Positions 1 to 11,950 of a stretch of DNA of 64,000 bases are shown piece by piece; positions within the stretch are counted from its first letter, which is position 1; each line of letters opens with the position of its first letter. Origin of the DNA: Lates calcarifer (Eukaryota; Chordata; Actinopteri; Centropomidae); NCBI RefSeq assembly GCF_001640805.2, contig NC_066852.1, positions 9,532,194 through 9,596,193 on the forward strand. The letters are read 5' to 3'. Below the pieces are notes generated by a model that had not been told where the DNA came from, did not search any database, and saw only the letters and a list, made by a program, of their open reading frames with translations. A program made the translations under genes and the position numbers.

Positions 1-1009
1 ACACACACGGATACACACGCACACACTGCATAACTGGAGATAATTAATATTAATAGAGAAATTTAAAAAATAAATTATTTAGCATTTTTGTGCACAGTCA
101 GGTCAGAGATCAGAGTTTTAATGAATAAAAATGATTAAATTATTCTCTGTAAATGTATACCACTACTTATTACATTTTAATACATATAATGTTTAATTTA
201 TTGCTTCTACAAGAAGATTTGTGAGGAGCTGATGTAAACTGTCTGAGTCCATTTAATATTAAATCTCATCAGTGTTCAGTTTTAATACTGCTGCTTGCTA
301 TAACTGCTGTCATTTCAAGCACAAGCTGACCATGTAATGTTCACTGATGTTAAAAAAAAAAGGACCCCACCATTACACACCTCAACAGTTCTGTGAAGGC
401 ATACTGTGTGAGAAAACGTGATAATAATAATGTAATTTGCTTTACTTAGGTGAGAACAGTTCTGTAGTAAGAGCATTTTATCTTCACAGGGATCACGTTA
501 GAACTGGACGATTGTTTTCAAGCCTTCCAGACTTGATTTCGTTTGAGCAAACAGAATTTAAAGTTAGGCCGTTATCTGCTGCATCTGGTCTTTATCTGCA
601 GCTGTTAGAGAGAACCTTTCAAGCAGGCAGCGCTGCAGGATCTGAGCTGATTTCCTCAGATTTCCTTCACTGCAACAGCAAATTTCTATCATCAATCAAA
701 CTCATGTTTTCTGCCACATGGGTCTGACATTTTATCTTCTGTATGTTAGAATCTATTCTTCAGATGCATGCTCTGGTAGGGACACTAGATTTATTTAAGC
801 ATCACATTCATATAAACGTCAAATTTTTTGACAAGAAGGAGATAAAATGTCACAGAGTGGTCTATTCAAACATATCAGAGCTGAGGGAAAACACTTGCTC
901 TCTTGTTGTCACAAAAAGTGAAAGAAGTGGATAATGAACACGAATCTTCTCCTTGTTAACGTTGAAAACAGAACAAAGGCTTGTAGAGGGCTAGCTACTG
1001 GTTACTTAC
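1..1009. other. tmem164 intron, left edge
   Basis: AT-rich intronic sequence beginning in a CA-rich stretch (1-28). The two open frames here show no recognisable homology, and the next expected tmem164 exon is not seen. Confidence 0.6.
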
Positions 1010-1076
1010 CAGTCTGGTGTTGACTACGGGGAACATTAAAGCCAGTAATGCACCATTCAGCATGTGGACCTGCAGC
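1010..1076 (-). CDS. tmem164: tmem164 coding exon 3
   Basis: 67-nt exon between a TTTCAG acceptor and a CTG|GTAAGT donor. It completes the split Arg codon and reads [19 protein letters not shown] then TRL, matching the conserved TMEM164 segment after the ACPPC motif. It ends in phase 0. The next family segment (an LPFELE-type sequence) is not seen in bases 1-1009. Confidence 0.92.
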
Positions 1077-1450
1077 CTGAAACACACACAAGGGACATGA
1101 GCCAATAATAACAACACTGGACATTAAACGTGTCATTCAAAAAAATCAAATAAACATCACACCCTCTACCACATCTGTCTGAAACTACCAGGAAACTTTC
1201 CACACATCACTGAACTACTGACATATTAGCTTGAATGGATTAGTGCTGATACATGCACAGAGGAACAGGTGGAGGACCGTGCAGATTACGTTCTATGTTG
1301 TTGAAAAAAAAATCAATCAGAGTCCTCCCTGATGCTGTTAGCAGCAGCTGTCTCTCATACTTTGGCAGGGTCATTTCCTTTTGGGAGTGTTGACTGTGAC
1401 AAGTCAGGTCACTGATGGCTCAGGCAATTACAACCCTCCACTCATGTCTA

Positions 1451-1492
<42 letters not shown>

Positions 1493-4400
1493 AGAGACTT
1501 GATATTTATATGATCCATTAAGAAATCACAGAGAATTGTTGTCATGATTCTGACAAATCACTCTCTCTAGCTATTCAGTCATAATTAGTATAATTTCGAT
1601 AGATTTCAGCCTTTGGTTAGCACACATTCTGCAGCTGCTTCCATCTTCCACTCACCATTCAGTGCACACACACAGCCTGTCTACTCCTGCAAGACAGAGG
1701 GAGTGTGATGCTCATTCAGTTAACTTCTGCACAGCCAACGTGAGGAAAAATGTTTCTTTTACCCAAGAATTATTCTAAGAGTCACCACAGATTAAAAAAA
1801 AAACCCTGGGGTTTATGTGTCAAAGTGCGGACCGACATCTATCTCCTCTGACTGCTCTTTTTGTCAAATGAGCCAAAATAACTGTTGTGACAGCTAAGGT
1901 CACTGGGAAAACAGCAAAGTTGTAGGAGTGTCAGTTCAAATAAGCCCTGCTGTCACTCTGGGCCCTTTCAGATCTTTTTAGGCAAAAGCAGTCTGCTTCA
2001 TTCAAATTCAAATGTACTACATGTATTGATCATTAACAACCTCTGCCTTCTATTTCTCCCCATTTCACTCATTATGTTTACAAATATGTTTAAAATGAAG
2101 TTTTGAAAACACTTTTTGGTATGTGTAAGTTCTAGTCTCTGTCACAGCCAATACATGAATCACTGATACGGAGTTGTGGTAGAAACAGGCATTTACATTC
2201 ATATAATAATCACTATATGCTACACCATCATATTGACCTTTCTATGTCTGTGCATGTATCCAGTTCCGAGCTTGGTCTCCCATTTTCGAACACAAATGCT
2301 CGTACTGTGCTGCAGATTTCCACTATGCGGTCATACTGATATAAAAGTGGAGTTGCATTCATGCATGAGGAGGAGACTGAGATTATGAACTCCAATAGCT
2401 AAATAAACATTTTTAATCTTCTCTGAAAATCGTTGCAGTCAGACATTTCCTCCTAGCGCTGTCTGATCACAAAAAAGGGCTGAGCTGGGCGCCTCTTATT
2501 TTGAAGCAGTCACAGGAAATTACATGTATTTGTCAGTGAATCAGTTTTAAATATTGCAGGGAGTAATGGAGCAAGAAGGAGCTGAGTGAAGAGCTGTGGG
2601 TGACTGACCGCAGACTTCCAACTTCTCAGCAAGGCAAGGCAACCAGTTCCTTTTATTGTCACGCTCATGGTATGACAGAATAAGGACAATTACTGAAGTC
2701 TTTACTAAGACAACATGAGCTGGCATGGATTTACAGATACACCAGTCACTTGTAGAGTGTTTGCCGTAATATCAAACCACTCTTGCTGTTGCCACAGCAT
2801 TGATGGATACTGCTAACGTCAGCCAGGACTGAAATCTGTTAGGAATTACAACTTACATCCCCTGCTGCACTGTGATCTTAGGTGTCGATGGCATTTATGC
2901 TACAAATACTGTACAGATGCATAGAAGATGCCATGTTAACACAAACTGGAACTGTCATATCTCCTGAACCAGGATACACATTAATATAGGCATTCCTCAT
3001 GGGAAATATCCATGACCTGTCCACTATGTGAAACAGCATCTTGGCCTGATAGATCAATATTATTTTTATGAACTGGTTCACTCAAGTATTTTGTTTTCCC
3101 CCAATATGAGTGTGTTTCAAAAACCTTCTCAGACTCACCAATTTTATTTTTAGCAGGCTGCTCTATGGCCATTTCAGGTAAGACACTACCGCTACAGACT
3201 CCCATGGGCGATGGCAAAAGAAAGTGACCCTGCTTGTATTTATTTCTGCGTAAATCCCACATCATCCCTCTGGCAAAAACACAGCCATTTCTCCTGAATA
3301 ATTAACTGCTCCGACCAGAGTAGTTGTTGAGGAGAGGAGACTATAAACCCCAGCTTATTCCTGACAATAAAACTGTAAAAACACAATTTACTCTGTAGAT
3401 GTGGCTTTTTAAAAAATAAAATGTGTGCTTAATTTGGGTCTGTCTGCCCAATCATTTTAAGATTTACACTCATGATAGGTGCCTCCCCCTATGGCAGATT
3501 GAAATGGAGGGTGGATGACTCCGTGGTGCGAGAAACTGTGAGGACATAGCCATTTTATAATTAGCAAATCACCACAACTAGAGATCTATACATTGTTCAG
3601 TTTCACTGAATGTAACAAAGGCCAAAGCCAGACATTAGCCGGGGGTAAATATACTCACCTAAATACAACCATTGCAGTTTTACATGGCGGGCAAGCCAGC
3701 AGGAATATCTGTTGAGGTAAAACACAGAGAGAAATGAGAAATCACATTATCACATTAAACACATTACACACTTCAGTTCTGTCATTATTGAACAGCTTGA
3801 ATGCTTCAAGAGCTTCCAGCGCTCACTGCTGTAAGTAAAGAAAATTGTTAAACAAATTGCTTTAACAAGTTTTTATTAATATAATAAGAGCAAGAGCCTT
3901 GAACACTGCACCCCACTGGCAAATGTAATGTTTTGTGCTTCAAAACAAGAAAAACAAAAAGCAGAGTTAAGGCCAGACTCAAAATTTGAGCAGGAATTGA
4001 AAGCATTAAAATGCCTGTCAGGGGGTGATGTATTTTACTGCCTGATTTCTAGGATTGTGGACTGAAACAATTCACAACTCACTGCTCATAGACCTGCGAG
4101 AGAGGAAATAAGTTTCTGTTAGAGAACAGTGTGGGTATAATGTGCTTTAGTACTCTATGTTAAAAATGCAAACCTTGGACTTACAGTATGAGTTCAGGTT
4201 AAATTCACAACAGGATCACAAATGATTTACCAAAAACCTGTACTGCTGTACAGCTCCAAGTGCAGGCTGCTGATATTTTGTTAAAAAACAAATGTTAACA
4301 TTGAAAATTAAGGAGAGGCCAGTTTAAACTTGGTTCTTAATGCCTTCACTCCTGCTGCTGAGAGTACAGGTTACAATCAGTGTGGCTTGTAATCCCAGGT

Positions 4401-7400
4401 GGCTAGGAGGACGGATGCAAACACAGATTGGTTCAAAACACCATCTCACATAAGACAGAGTTAGTTTGCCTGGAAGGAAAAGGCTGGAAAAAGAGCAACA
4501 AGAAAGCAATTTAGTTCTGTTGTACAACTACTCACTTGCTGGGGACCTTTGTCTTAGAGATTGATCTGCTGTACACCTACCAACTCTGTGAACACTACAA
4601 GTTTGTTTCAAATTACTTTTTACAGAGACCACTGGCAACAAACAAGAGCTTTTAGCACAATACAAGATTAATTACATGTATAAGACTTACCACTTAAATA
4701 CATGCACAGATTTTAAACAAGATTTTCCCTCTATGCATCTTCAATCTTTTCTATCCTGAAAATTCAATGGATTTTTGTTTACTGCTCAGATTTATTTCCT
4801 AAATAATACATGAATGGCTTATTTATCAATAATATGATAGCCATGGTCCTTGCAAATTCCTAAGAAGGATTATTACTGTCAGCCACCATTGTGTACTGTG
4901 TTTGGGATTATGATGCCTGTCACTTGGATCCTTTGTCTCATGTCAAAGACATCAAACCAATTACACAAAGCTGATATGGAGGCCCAAGGTGTTCAGTGTT
5001 ACATAAACAAAAAAGGACATCATGGACTTAACATGATTTAAGTATTCAATTTATTATTTATTATATAATCAAGCAAACACTTATGGAATAAATGATCACA
5101 TGACTGAATTGTCTAAATGATATAAATGAAGTTTTATAGGAGTTAAAATGTGATTTTTTTACTTCTATTTTTCCTAATGACACTTTTTATTTCATAGTAT
5201 CACTTATTTCATGACAGTGATGTTGTCAGCACCCTCCCACCTTTCAGCCAATCACATCTCCTGCCTCTTTGCCAGTTAGCTTTCTAACTTGAAACTTGAC
5301 ATAAAATAAAAGCGTCACCAGAAAGATTCCACCACAAAATAAAAAAAAAAGATAGCTGATAAAATTCATTATTAACACAAAAATAATGAAATAAAGTCTC
5401 ATTATAAGGAGTTGAGTTTGACTGCTTTCCTCAATTATTATACAAACTGTTACACATACATTAATTGTGATTATTTATTTCATCATCATTATTTCTTTAA
5501 ATGAACAGTTGAACAGCTTGGGCCTACATACTTTTAAAGCTTGAACAAACCAACATGATAAGTTGAAAGTAAATATTTGCAGATATTTTCAATATAAACA
5601 AGACCTGATATGGCCTTAAAAGGAAACCTCGACATTACACATATTTTGCAAATGGAAAACAGTTCTCAGAGAAGGGAGTACATTCTTTCCTGTTTATGGA
5701 AACAATATAACTCTCTCCTGCAATGACATCATCCCTACTGCATTTTCATTGTACACAAGGGAATACACTTGGTAATGGATTTCATGCAAATTACTAAGTT
5801 GCTCCTGTCAATATAGACTTGTCTGACTGGTAGTGCTCGTTGGTGCACAGTGAATCTGACCATATAATCCATGTGTCAGCGCTGACACATAGTTGTCTTC
5901 ATGAAATCGGTATAATCCAGTTTGTGTATACTAGAAGAGAAGATCCTGGGATTTTATCAAATAGATAACATGTTTATCTGATCCACTGCGTCCTTGCACA
6001 TTAAACATGTAGAGTAGTACTTAACACAAGAGTGCGTGTTTAGCGGATTAGTCAGTTTCTGATAATAGCATACTGATTAGAAATGTTGTTTGGATTATTC
6101 ACAAGTAAACTTTTGAGATATCTCACTTAAGTAAATGCATCTTGTATGTGTATGTTTTAATTTCATTAACTCACAAACCTGACAGTGTTGTTATTATAAC
6201 ATCAAGAGTTTACAGTATGTGTTAGTATTTTGTGGGTGTACTATCAGTCCTTTAGCAAGGGCAGGCATTTCCTGCCATCTGCTCGTACTCTCATCGTTGC
6301 TAAATCTGCCAAAATGTGTTGAGTCTGCTAGATTCTTATGAGAATTTGACCTTCAATTTATTCAGCGCCAAAAACTGGGGTTGAAAGGTGCAGGAAACTC
6401 TCAATAACTAACTGGTAGCTAAATAGGTGTGTGTTTTCTTGAGAGAAGCTCCCTTAAAATGCTGTCTATTAACATTATTTGGTTCCATGGTGTTTCTTTA
6501 CTTGAATTTTATCATCTTATATACATATAAGGATTATTGAAGGTGAGAAATTATGATTTATTTTTTTTTTACCATGAAACTTCTCTGGAGCTTATTCCAG
6601 GTGACTGGATATAATGACATTTGTATGCAGCATGAACTTCAGTCAGATGTAGAGAGAAAACAAACCAGGTAAACTCTTTGTTGTTTTGTAAAGGTCAGCA
6701 ACAGTTCAGTTTTTCATAATTGATAAACGAGCCTGTTTTGTTATTATTTGAGTTGTTGAATCGATTTGACGTGTGTAAGATGTGAGCCGGGTCTGTTCTC
6801 CAGACATATTGATACCCTGTCAGTGTGTTCAGCAAAACCTTTCATTTGGTTCACTGTTGGGTTGAACTTGGTGAACCTGTTCTGTAGCTGTTTCAGTTCT
6901 GGCTGTTGAGGATTTATCGCAGCTTAACACAGTTTATGGCTGTTGGGACTCCTCTGTAATCTTAACACTGTCTGCCACATTTTGCCATAGCAACCTGAAA
7001 GTCATGGCTTTGTTGCCTGTACTGTCATAGCCCCTTGTCTTATGTTAGAAAAGTCTGAATGACCTACAGTAAATTTTAGCTTTGTAGCTCTTCGCTGTAT
7101 CTTTCAGTGCTTTATACAGTACATTACATATATTCCTACATAAAGATGTAGAACAACAGTGAACGCTGAAACGTACTACTGGAGGTATACCAGGTTAATG
7201 GCAACATTTTTCCTGTTCGCCTCTATGTTTTAGAATCATAGAGGTGATGACAGCAGGTGGCAAGAAAAGCAGCCATTCAACAAGACACTAATCTGACTGG
7301 AGTAACCTCCTCAAGAAAACTGTTGATATGTGGGGTAATGCCTTTTTTTTTTCTTTTGTAGATTTAACCTTCCTTCACAATTTGTACTTTTAAACTGCCA

Positions 7401-10400
7401 ATATAACATTTTTTGCATAGCAATTTCAAAGTAAAAGCACAGCTCTAACTGTATAATGATCTTTTGAAATGACTGAAAAAGAAAGATCAGTGGCCTATCT
7501 ATATATTGACAGAGCTCATTACTGATAAGCTATACTTCCTTTTCCTTTTTACAAGTGGAGTCATGAAGTAATACAGTTTACTGCTTTCAGCGCAATCTGA
7601 GTGACTGAGTCAACAATCTGTTCTGTTGGGTGTTATTGCTCCAGCTGATAAATGTGGAGATAAATGTGATAATGCTGATACTGTAGTCTGTTATATTGAT
7701 ACTGAATGTCTGTTGCAGACAGCTTGTTAACATTATGGTACTTCAATTTGAAGGCAAGCTCTCCGCATATGTAACAGACAAAGCACAGTCTTCTAATTGC
7801 TACAGTGTTACAGTATTTTAAACTCCCATTAAACCCATTCAAAGCTGCAGCAGAAATGCCAGAGGCCTGATTTGAAGAGGAGTGAGTTGTTGTTTTCTGG
7901 AGCCTCTACTGGTGTTTATCACAGAACAGAGAGGGGGTATCTACCGCATCTATACTTGTTTTAAATTATCAGTACATCCTGGACCCTCGCTGAGATGTAC
8001 AAGGGAAGAAAGTTCACTTGATAAGGGAGCTGTGTGTCTGACAAGAGCAGACCTATCACCATGCATTAAAAGGAAACTCAGTGAAGACTAGAATCTGGTT
8101 CCTGGTATATGCAGGAAGATCAGATTTTGTTTCATAGTGTAGAAGGAAAAAAAGACAGATTTAGAGTCCTGAGACTCTCATCTTACAGCTATTACATCAG
8201 CTTTTGCTTCTCAATGTACAAAAGGGGTCAAGGGGTTGTGAATTTCCCGTGCAGATTAATAAAGTATCTATCTATCTATCTATCTATGTCTGGTATTTAA
8301 ATGAAACAGCTACATCAGAAATCCAATCAACTGCAAGGCATGTTCATAAACTGGTCATAAACTTAGAGAAGAAAATTCATGTGGAATGTATACCTATATA
8401 TATATACCTATACCTAAAATAAAAAGCAATGCTAAGCCTTTAAATGTCCTGATTTGTCCACTTCATCCGTACTGCATGGTATCTGCTATTTGAGTTGTTT
8501 GTTTATGGAACCTCAGCCACATTTGAGGGACTGCATGGAAAATGCAGGGCACTGCATTTATCAGTCACTGATGGATGTCTGTCATCGAGCCAGTGTGACT
8601 GCTCTTGTTCGATGCAGAGGAAGACATAACAGACATCTGTGTTGTCAGATGTGAAACATTAGCTCATCAGTCATAAGACTCTGAACTCTCTCCCTTTAGA
8701 CTGAGTGATGCTTGCCTTCCTGTTGTTTCTGATACATGTGTGAACTCCGCCACTGACACCGCCACTCTATGTGTAAGAAAGTATCGTGTTTCACCATCAA
8801 ATATTTTCAGTATAACTAGACTCCACTAGGGCTTAAAAGTTAGAAAATTCCCTCTTGTTCAAAATGTTTATTTTTGTTGCAAACAACAAGATTCCCAAAA
8901 ATTCTATTGACTTTCTATGGAGAAAGCACCAGTAGTTTGTGTACGTATTCAGTAATAACACTGATGCTGATCTTTAATCTAAAACAAATATGTAGAATTT
9001 ATTAACATTGGCTGTTGTTAATGAAACATTCTAGCACACAAGCTGCTGTATAAAGGCACTGCTGCAGCATAGCAACAAAGGTGATAAAGATGCCTATGGA
9101 GATTACTCAAACACTGTAGTAACTTCGACTGCAGCAAAACTTCATTCTGCACATCTCACCCAAGACTGTGGGAATTCAGGACTTCTTGTTCTTGTTTCCA
9201 GGTGCATTGTTTTTATGTATAGTTGCTGAGTTGAGAAGCTAAAAAGGAGACAGGAAAAGATGGCTACTCAGCAATCCTTATTCCATGTTTTGATCTGAGA
9301 TTTCCCTCAGGTCTGAGATTGCTTAAAAATGTACCACACCCATATACTGTACATCTACTGATTCTGATGAATACCTGGTGAGTGGATGTCATTTCAACAA
9401 TCAAACCAAGAAACATTCTCACCATTACTAACTTGCCAGCTGTTCGACACATTAAATCTCATGGAGGAGTGTTACAGTGCACCCCACAGACATCATTTTC
9501 AACAAAGCAGGAATGCATTACACATTTCCTGTTCCACCCATTTCTCCTGAAATCACAGTCAAGCTCCAGCAAGCTCCTGGTCTTATTCCCTGTAATAAAT
9601 AAACTCCTGGAGGCAATCCCTGCAGAGCCACTCCACTGATAGAAACATCACCTTCCTCTTAACCATTTTCAAAGGTGAAACGGGTAACTACCGCCTCCTC
9701 TGAGTGCATCTCCTCCCTCCTTAAATCGCACTGTTTAAATTCCTTGATGTCCACACTCAAGTATCAACATGCATGAGGAATACCTGCTGTGGATTATCTT
9801 AACCTTGGTTGCTGTACATTAAGGGCATTTTGCTACCATCAGTCGATTCTTCATTACAGCCAGTAATTCATCAATCCCCACTGGCTATCACACTAGCTCA
9901 ATATAATGAAAAATTATCTTCTTCATATTTCATGTGTGTGACCCAGTACATTCAGACGTAGTTGGCAGTGACCTGTTACCATGATCTGTAGAGTGCACAA
10001 TCATGCACCATGAAGGTCAGAGAAACAAGAGGTGTAAAAGAAACACATGCAGGTGCTGTACATTCTTATGGTAGCAGTGGCCCCTCGAGAACCTTTGTGC
10101 TGGGATCATATCCTCTGATTCAAACTTATGAAAAACAGGACTCAACAAAGACATCGCCCGCTTTAATTTCCGTGCTGCATCATTCAATTCTCAACTTGCT
10201 ATCTGTGCATTTAGAAATTCAGCTCAGACTTGACCACTCCTCTGTAGCTTTACAACCCTTCGTAACACTGCATCCAGCAGTCATAAACAATCATATGGGT
10301 CCCAACTCGGACGACGCCCAGCTCTGGTTGCGTAGCTCAAGAGGGGAAGTTGAAACAACAGGTCTTATTTCATCACAACACTTTCAGTCTGGACCACCTC

Positions 10401-11420
10401 CACAACACAGATAAGATTTAAAGTCCAATCAAGACTCCAAACTTCTATTAACTGCAGTACTCATGAAATGTATTCATCTTTTCCTTATCCCTTCTATTAT
10501 TATCTGTACTGTTATAATAGCAGGGTTTGAATGGAGCATTGTCAGAGTAGGTTAAGAGGTGAAAAGAGAATAAAGAGTCTACCTAACAAAGACTTAGCAC
10601 CTCATGTGAACAATATATAAACTGTGCACAGACCTGAGAGCAGAGAAACAAAAGCAATGTTTTCCACTTAACGTTTTTGTACTCCAATTTCAAGTTCTGC
10701 AGAGCTCATATGAAATGCATGTTGAAATGTACCTCAAGGAAGTAGAAAGTACTTGGGTAACAGTGATTGTAAAACATCAGCCATGGTGTTTCACTAGAGT
10801 ACAGATGGGTGAGGCCAGTCTTATATGTGGCTGATGTAAACAGTGTCATTAAAATCAACAAAGTACAACAGAAATAATGCAGTCAGCTCTGTCACTCTGT
10901 CCCTGTTTGGGGGGAAAAGGGAGATAATTACAAGTATATCTTCAAGTGCATTAGATGGGTGTTGCTCTCATGTTAGTAGAATAATCTTGGCGTGCACACA
11001 AACATACATAGTCTTAACAAACACAAATGAGCCTCCGCTGTGCCCAGTCATCCTCACCTGAACCATGGTCATGACATGGCACGGATTCAGCAGATATATC
11101 ACAGTCTTGGTGGCGAATTTGAACCCAACCTCCACTCCAAAAGTCATGCAGAGGGCAACCAGCAACAGGTTCTTGCCCAGACTGTCCTCCTTCGCCCTTA
11201 TGCAGTCTTTTCCCACCACTTTGAGCTCTTTGGACAGGTTTATTTTCTTCAGCGCCACGACAATCTCCACTAAGGAGATGAGGACGATGATCAGACTTTC
11301 ACTGACGCGCTGCTGGGGCGCGATGAAGGCGGCACACTCGGGGCCCCCATTACCCTCAAACTTCGGGTCCACCCCGCCGTAGATCCAGTCCAACAGGCTG
11401 TATATGTTATATCTGGACAT
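1010..11420 (-). CDS. tmem164: tmem164, transmembrane protein 164 (5' part, coding exons 1-3)
   Basis: Three coding exons on the minus strand (11420-11058, 3708-3659, 1076-1010) join in frame as 480 nt encoding residues 1-160; the family is usually near 300 residues, so about half is present and the rest lies left of the window. The start [19 protein letters not shown] matches the vertebrate TMEM164 N-terminus closely, followed by the conserved [20 protein letters not shown] block and ACPPC motif. Hydrophobic segments at about residues 41-58, 84-100 and 122-136 fit a multi-pass membrane protein. TMEM164 belongs to the YwaF-like family and has been reported as an acyltransferase making arachidonoyl ether phospholipids that promote ferroptosis; I infer the same role here. 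Identification rests on recalled family sequence, and all exon borders have GT-AG signals. Confidence 0.93.
1077..3658. other. tmem164 intron between exons 2 and 3
   Basis: 2.6 kb of intron with a pure (TG)17 microsatellite at 1455-1488. No supported gene; the short open frames lack family features. Confidence 0.7.
1455..1488. repeat. (TG)17 microsatellite
   Basis: Uninterrupted TG dinucleotide run inside a tmem164 intron. Confidence 0.97.
3659..3708 (-). CDS. tmem164: tmem164 coding exon 2
   Basis: 50-nt exon between a CAACAG acceptor and an AG|GTGAGT donor. It encodes [16 protein letters not shown] plus the first two bases of an Arg codon. The ACPPC motif is a family hallmark and holds cysteines that are candidates for the reported catalytic cysteine; I cannot fix which one without an alignment. 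Confidence 0.92.
5871..5890. repeat. perfect 20-bp palindrome
   Basis: ATGTGTCAGCGCTGACACAT equals its own reverse complement, with no spacer. It could form a small cruciform or bind a dimeric factor; no function is known. Confidence 0.9.
8240..8286 (+). mobile_element. LINE-type 3' tail with (TATC)n
   Basis: GAATTTCCCGTGCAGATTAA followed by TAAAG and a TATC microsatellite matches the usual 3' terminus of L2-like fish LINEs and SINEs that borrow the tail. No reverse transcriptase remnant is recognisable upstream, so this is a 5'-truncated insertion or SINE. Confidence 0.65.
11058..11420 (-). CDS. tmem164: tmem164 coding exon 1
   Basis: 363 nt, residues 1-121, ending in a CAG|GTGAGG donor with no split codon. 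The start at 11418-11420 was chosen because MSRY is the conserved vertebrate start. The frame stays open upstream to about 11555 with another ATG at 11493-11495, which would add 25 residues not known in the family. Two hydrophobic stretches lie at residues 41-58 and 84-100. Confidence 0.93.
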
Positions 11421-11950
11421 ATTCCTCTTCTCTTGTTGGAAAAGATACGAACAAGATGGAATAAAAGACGTCACACTGACTTCTTGGCGAAACATGAACT
11501 GCAAGATTTCCCTTTCGTTGCTCGTCTCGTGGTTCAGAGGTAGACATGTATCCACCGCCTCGGTGTGTTGTAGCTAGCTAAACCCACCTCATCCACAGCC
11601 GGATGAGGAACTTCAGCTAGCAGCAGGAGGCAGCTGTAGTTAAGACTACCCGTAGCTGCTGCCGCCGCTGCTGATGGTGGTGGAGGAAGTGGCAAGCCTC
11701 TCTCTTCTTTCGCGTCCGTCACACAATTAGCAACTAAGCTAGCTAACATGAGCACTCAAATTGGCATCGGCATCATATGAAGCAAGCACGCTGCGGCTAC
11801 GTGCTCTGTCATATCAAGCTACAGCGCAATCTGCTGGAGGTTGGGTTTTCGTGTGTTAGCAACAGCGCCGACACTGGATAGGTAGCTAGCTTAGCTACCA
11901 AGCCTACCTTGCTGAACAACCGGCGCACATTGTGTTGTATTTATCCCGAG
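11300..11950 (-). promoter_or_regulatory. CpG-richer promoter/5'UTR region of tmem164
   Basis: The sequence around and upstream of the tmem164 ATG is richer in CpG than its AT-rich surroundings, with a GCTGCCGCCGCTGCTG run near 11655. A 7-of-8 CRE match (TGACGTCT on the minus strand) lies at 11466-11473 inside the putative 5'UTR, and an inverted repeat GGTAGCTA/TAGCTACC sits at 11881-11899. No TATA box is evident. The transcription start is inferred and not fixed. Confidence 0.6.

Larger units (their letters stand above)
3709..11057. other. tmem164 intron between exons 1 and 2
   Basis: 7.3 kb of intron holding a 20-bp palindrome (5871-5890) and a LINE-type 3' tail with a TATC microsatellite (8240-8286). 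The longest open frame (10010-10414, plus) has no recognisable domain and reads as chance. Confidence 0.7.

Noticed and set aside
2630..2680. AAGGCAAGGCAA followed by TTTTATTGTCAC, like a common fish repeat
   Set aside because: Only a short match; too little sequence to assign a family.
10010..10414. 134-codon plus-strand open frame in the first tmem164 intron
   Set aside because: No recognisable family, no upstream promoter or splice signals, low-complexity His/Ser composition; most likely chance.
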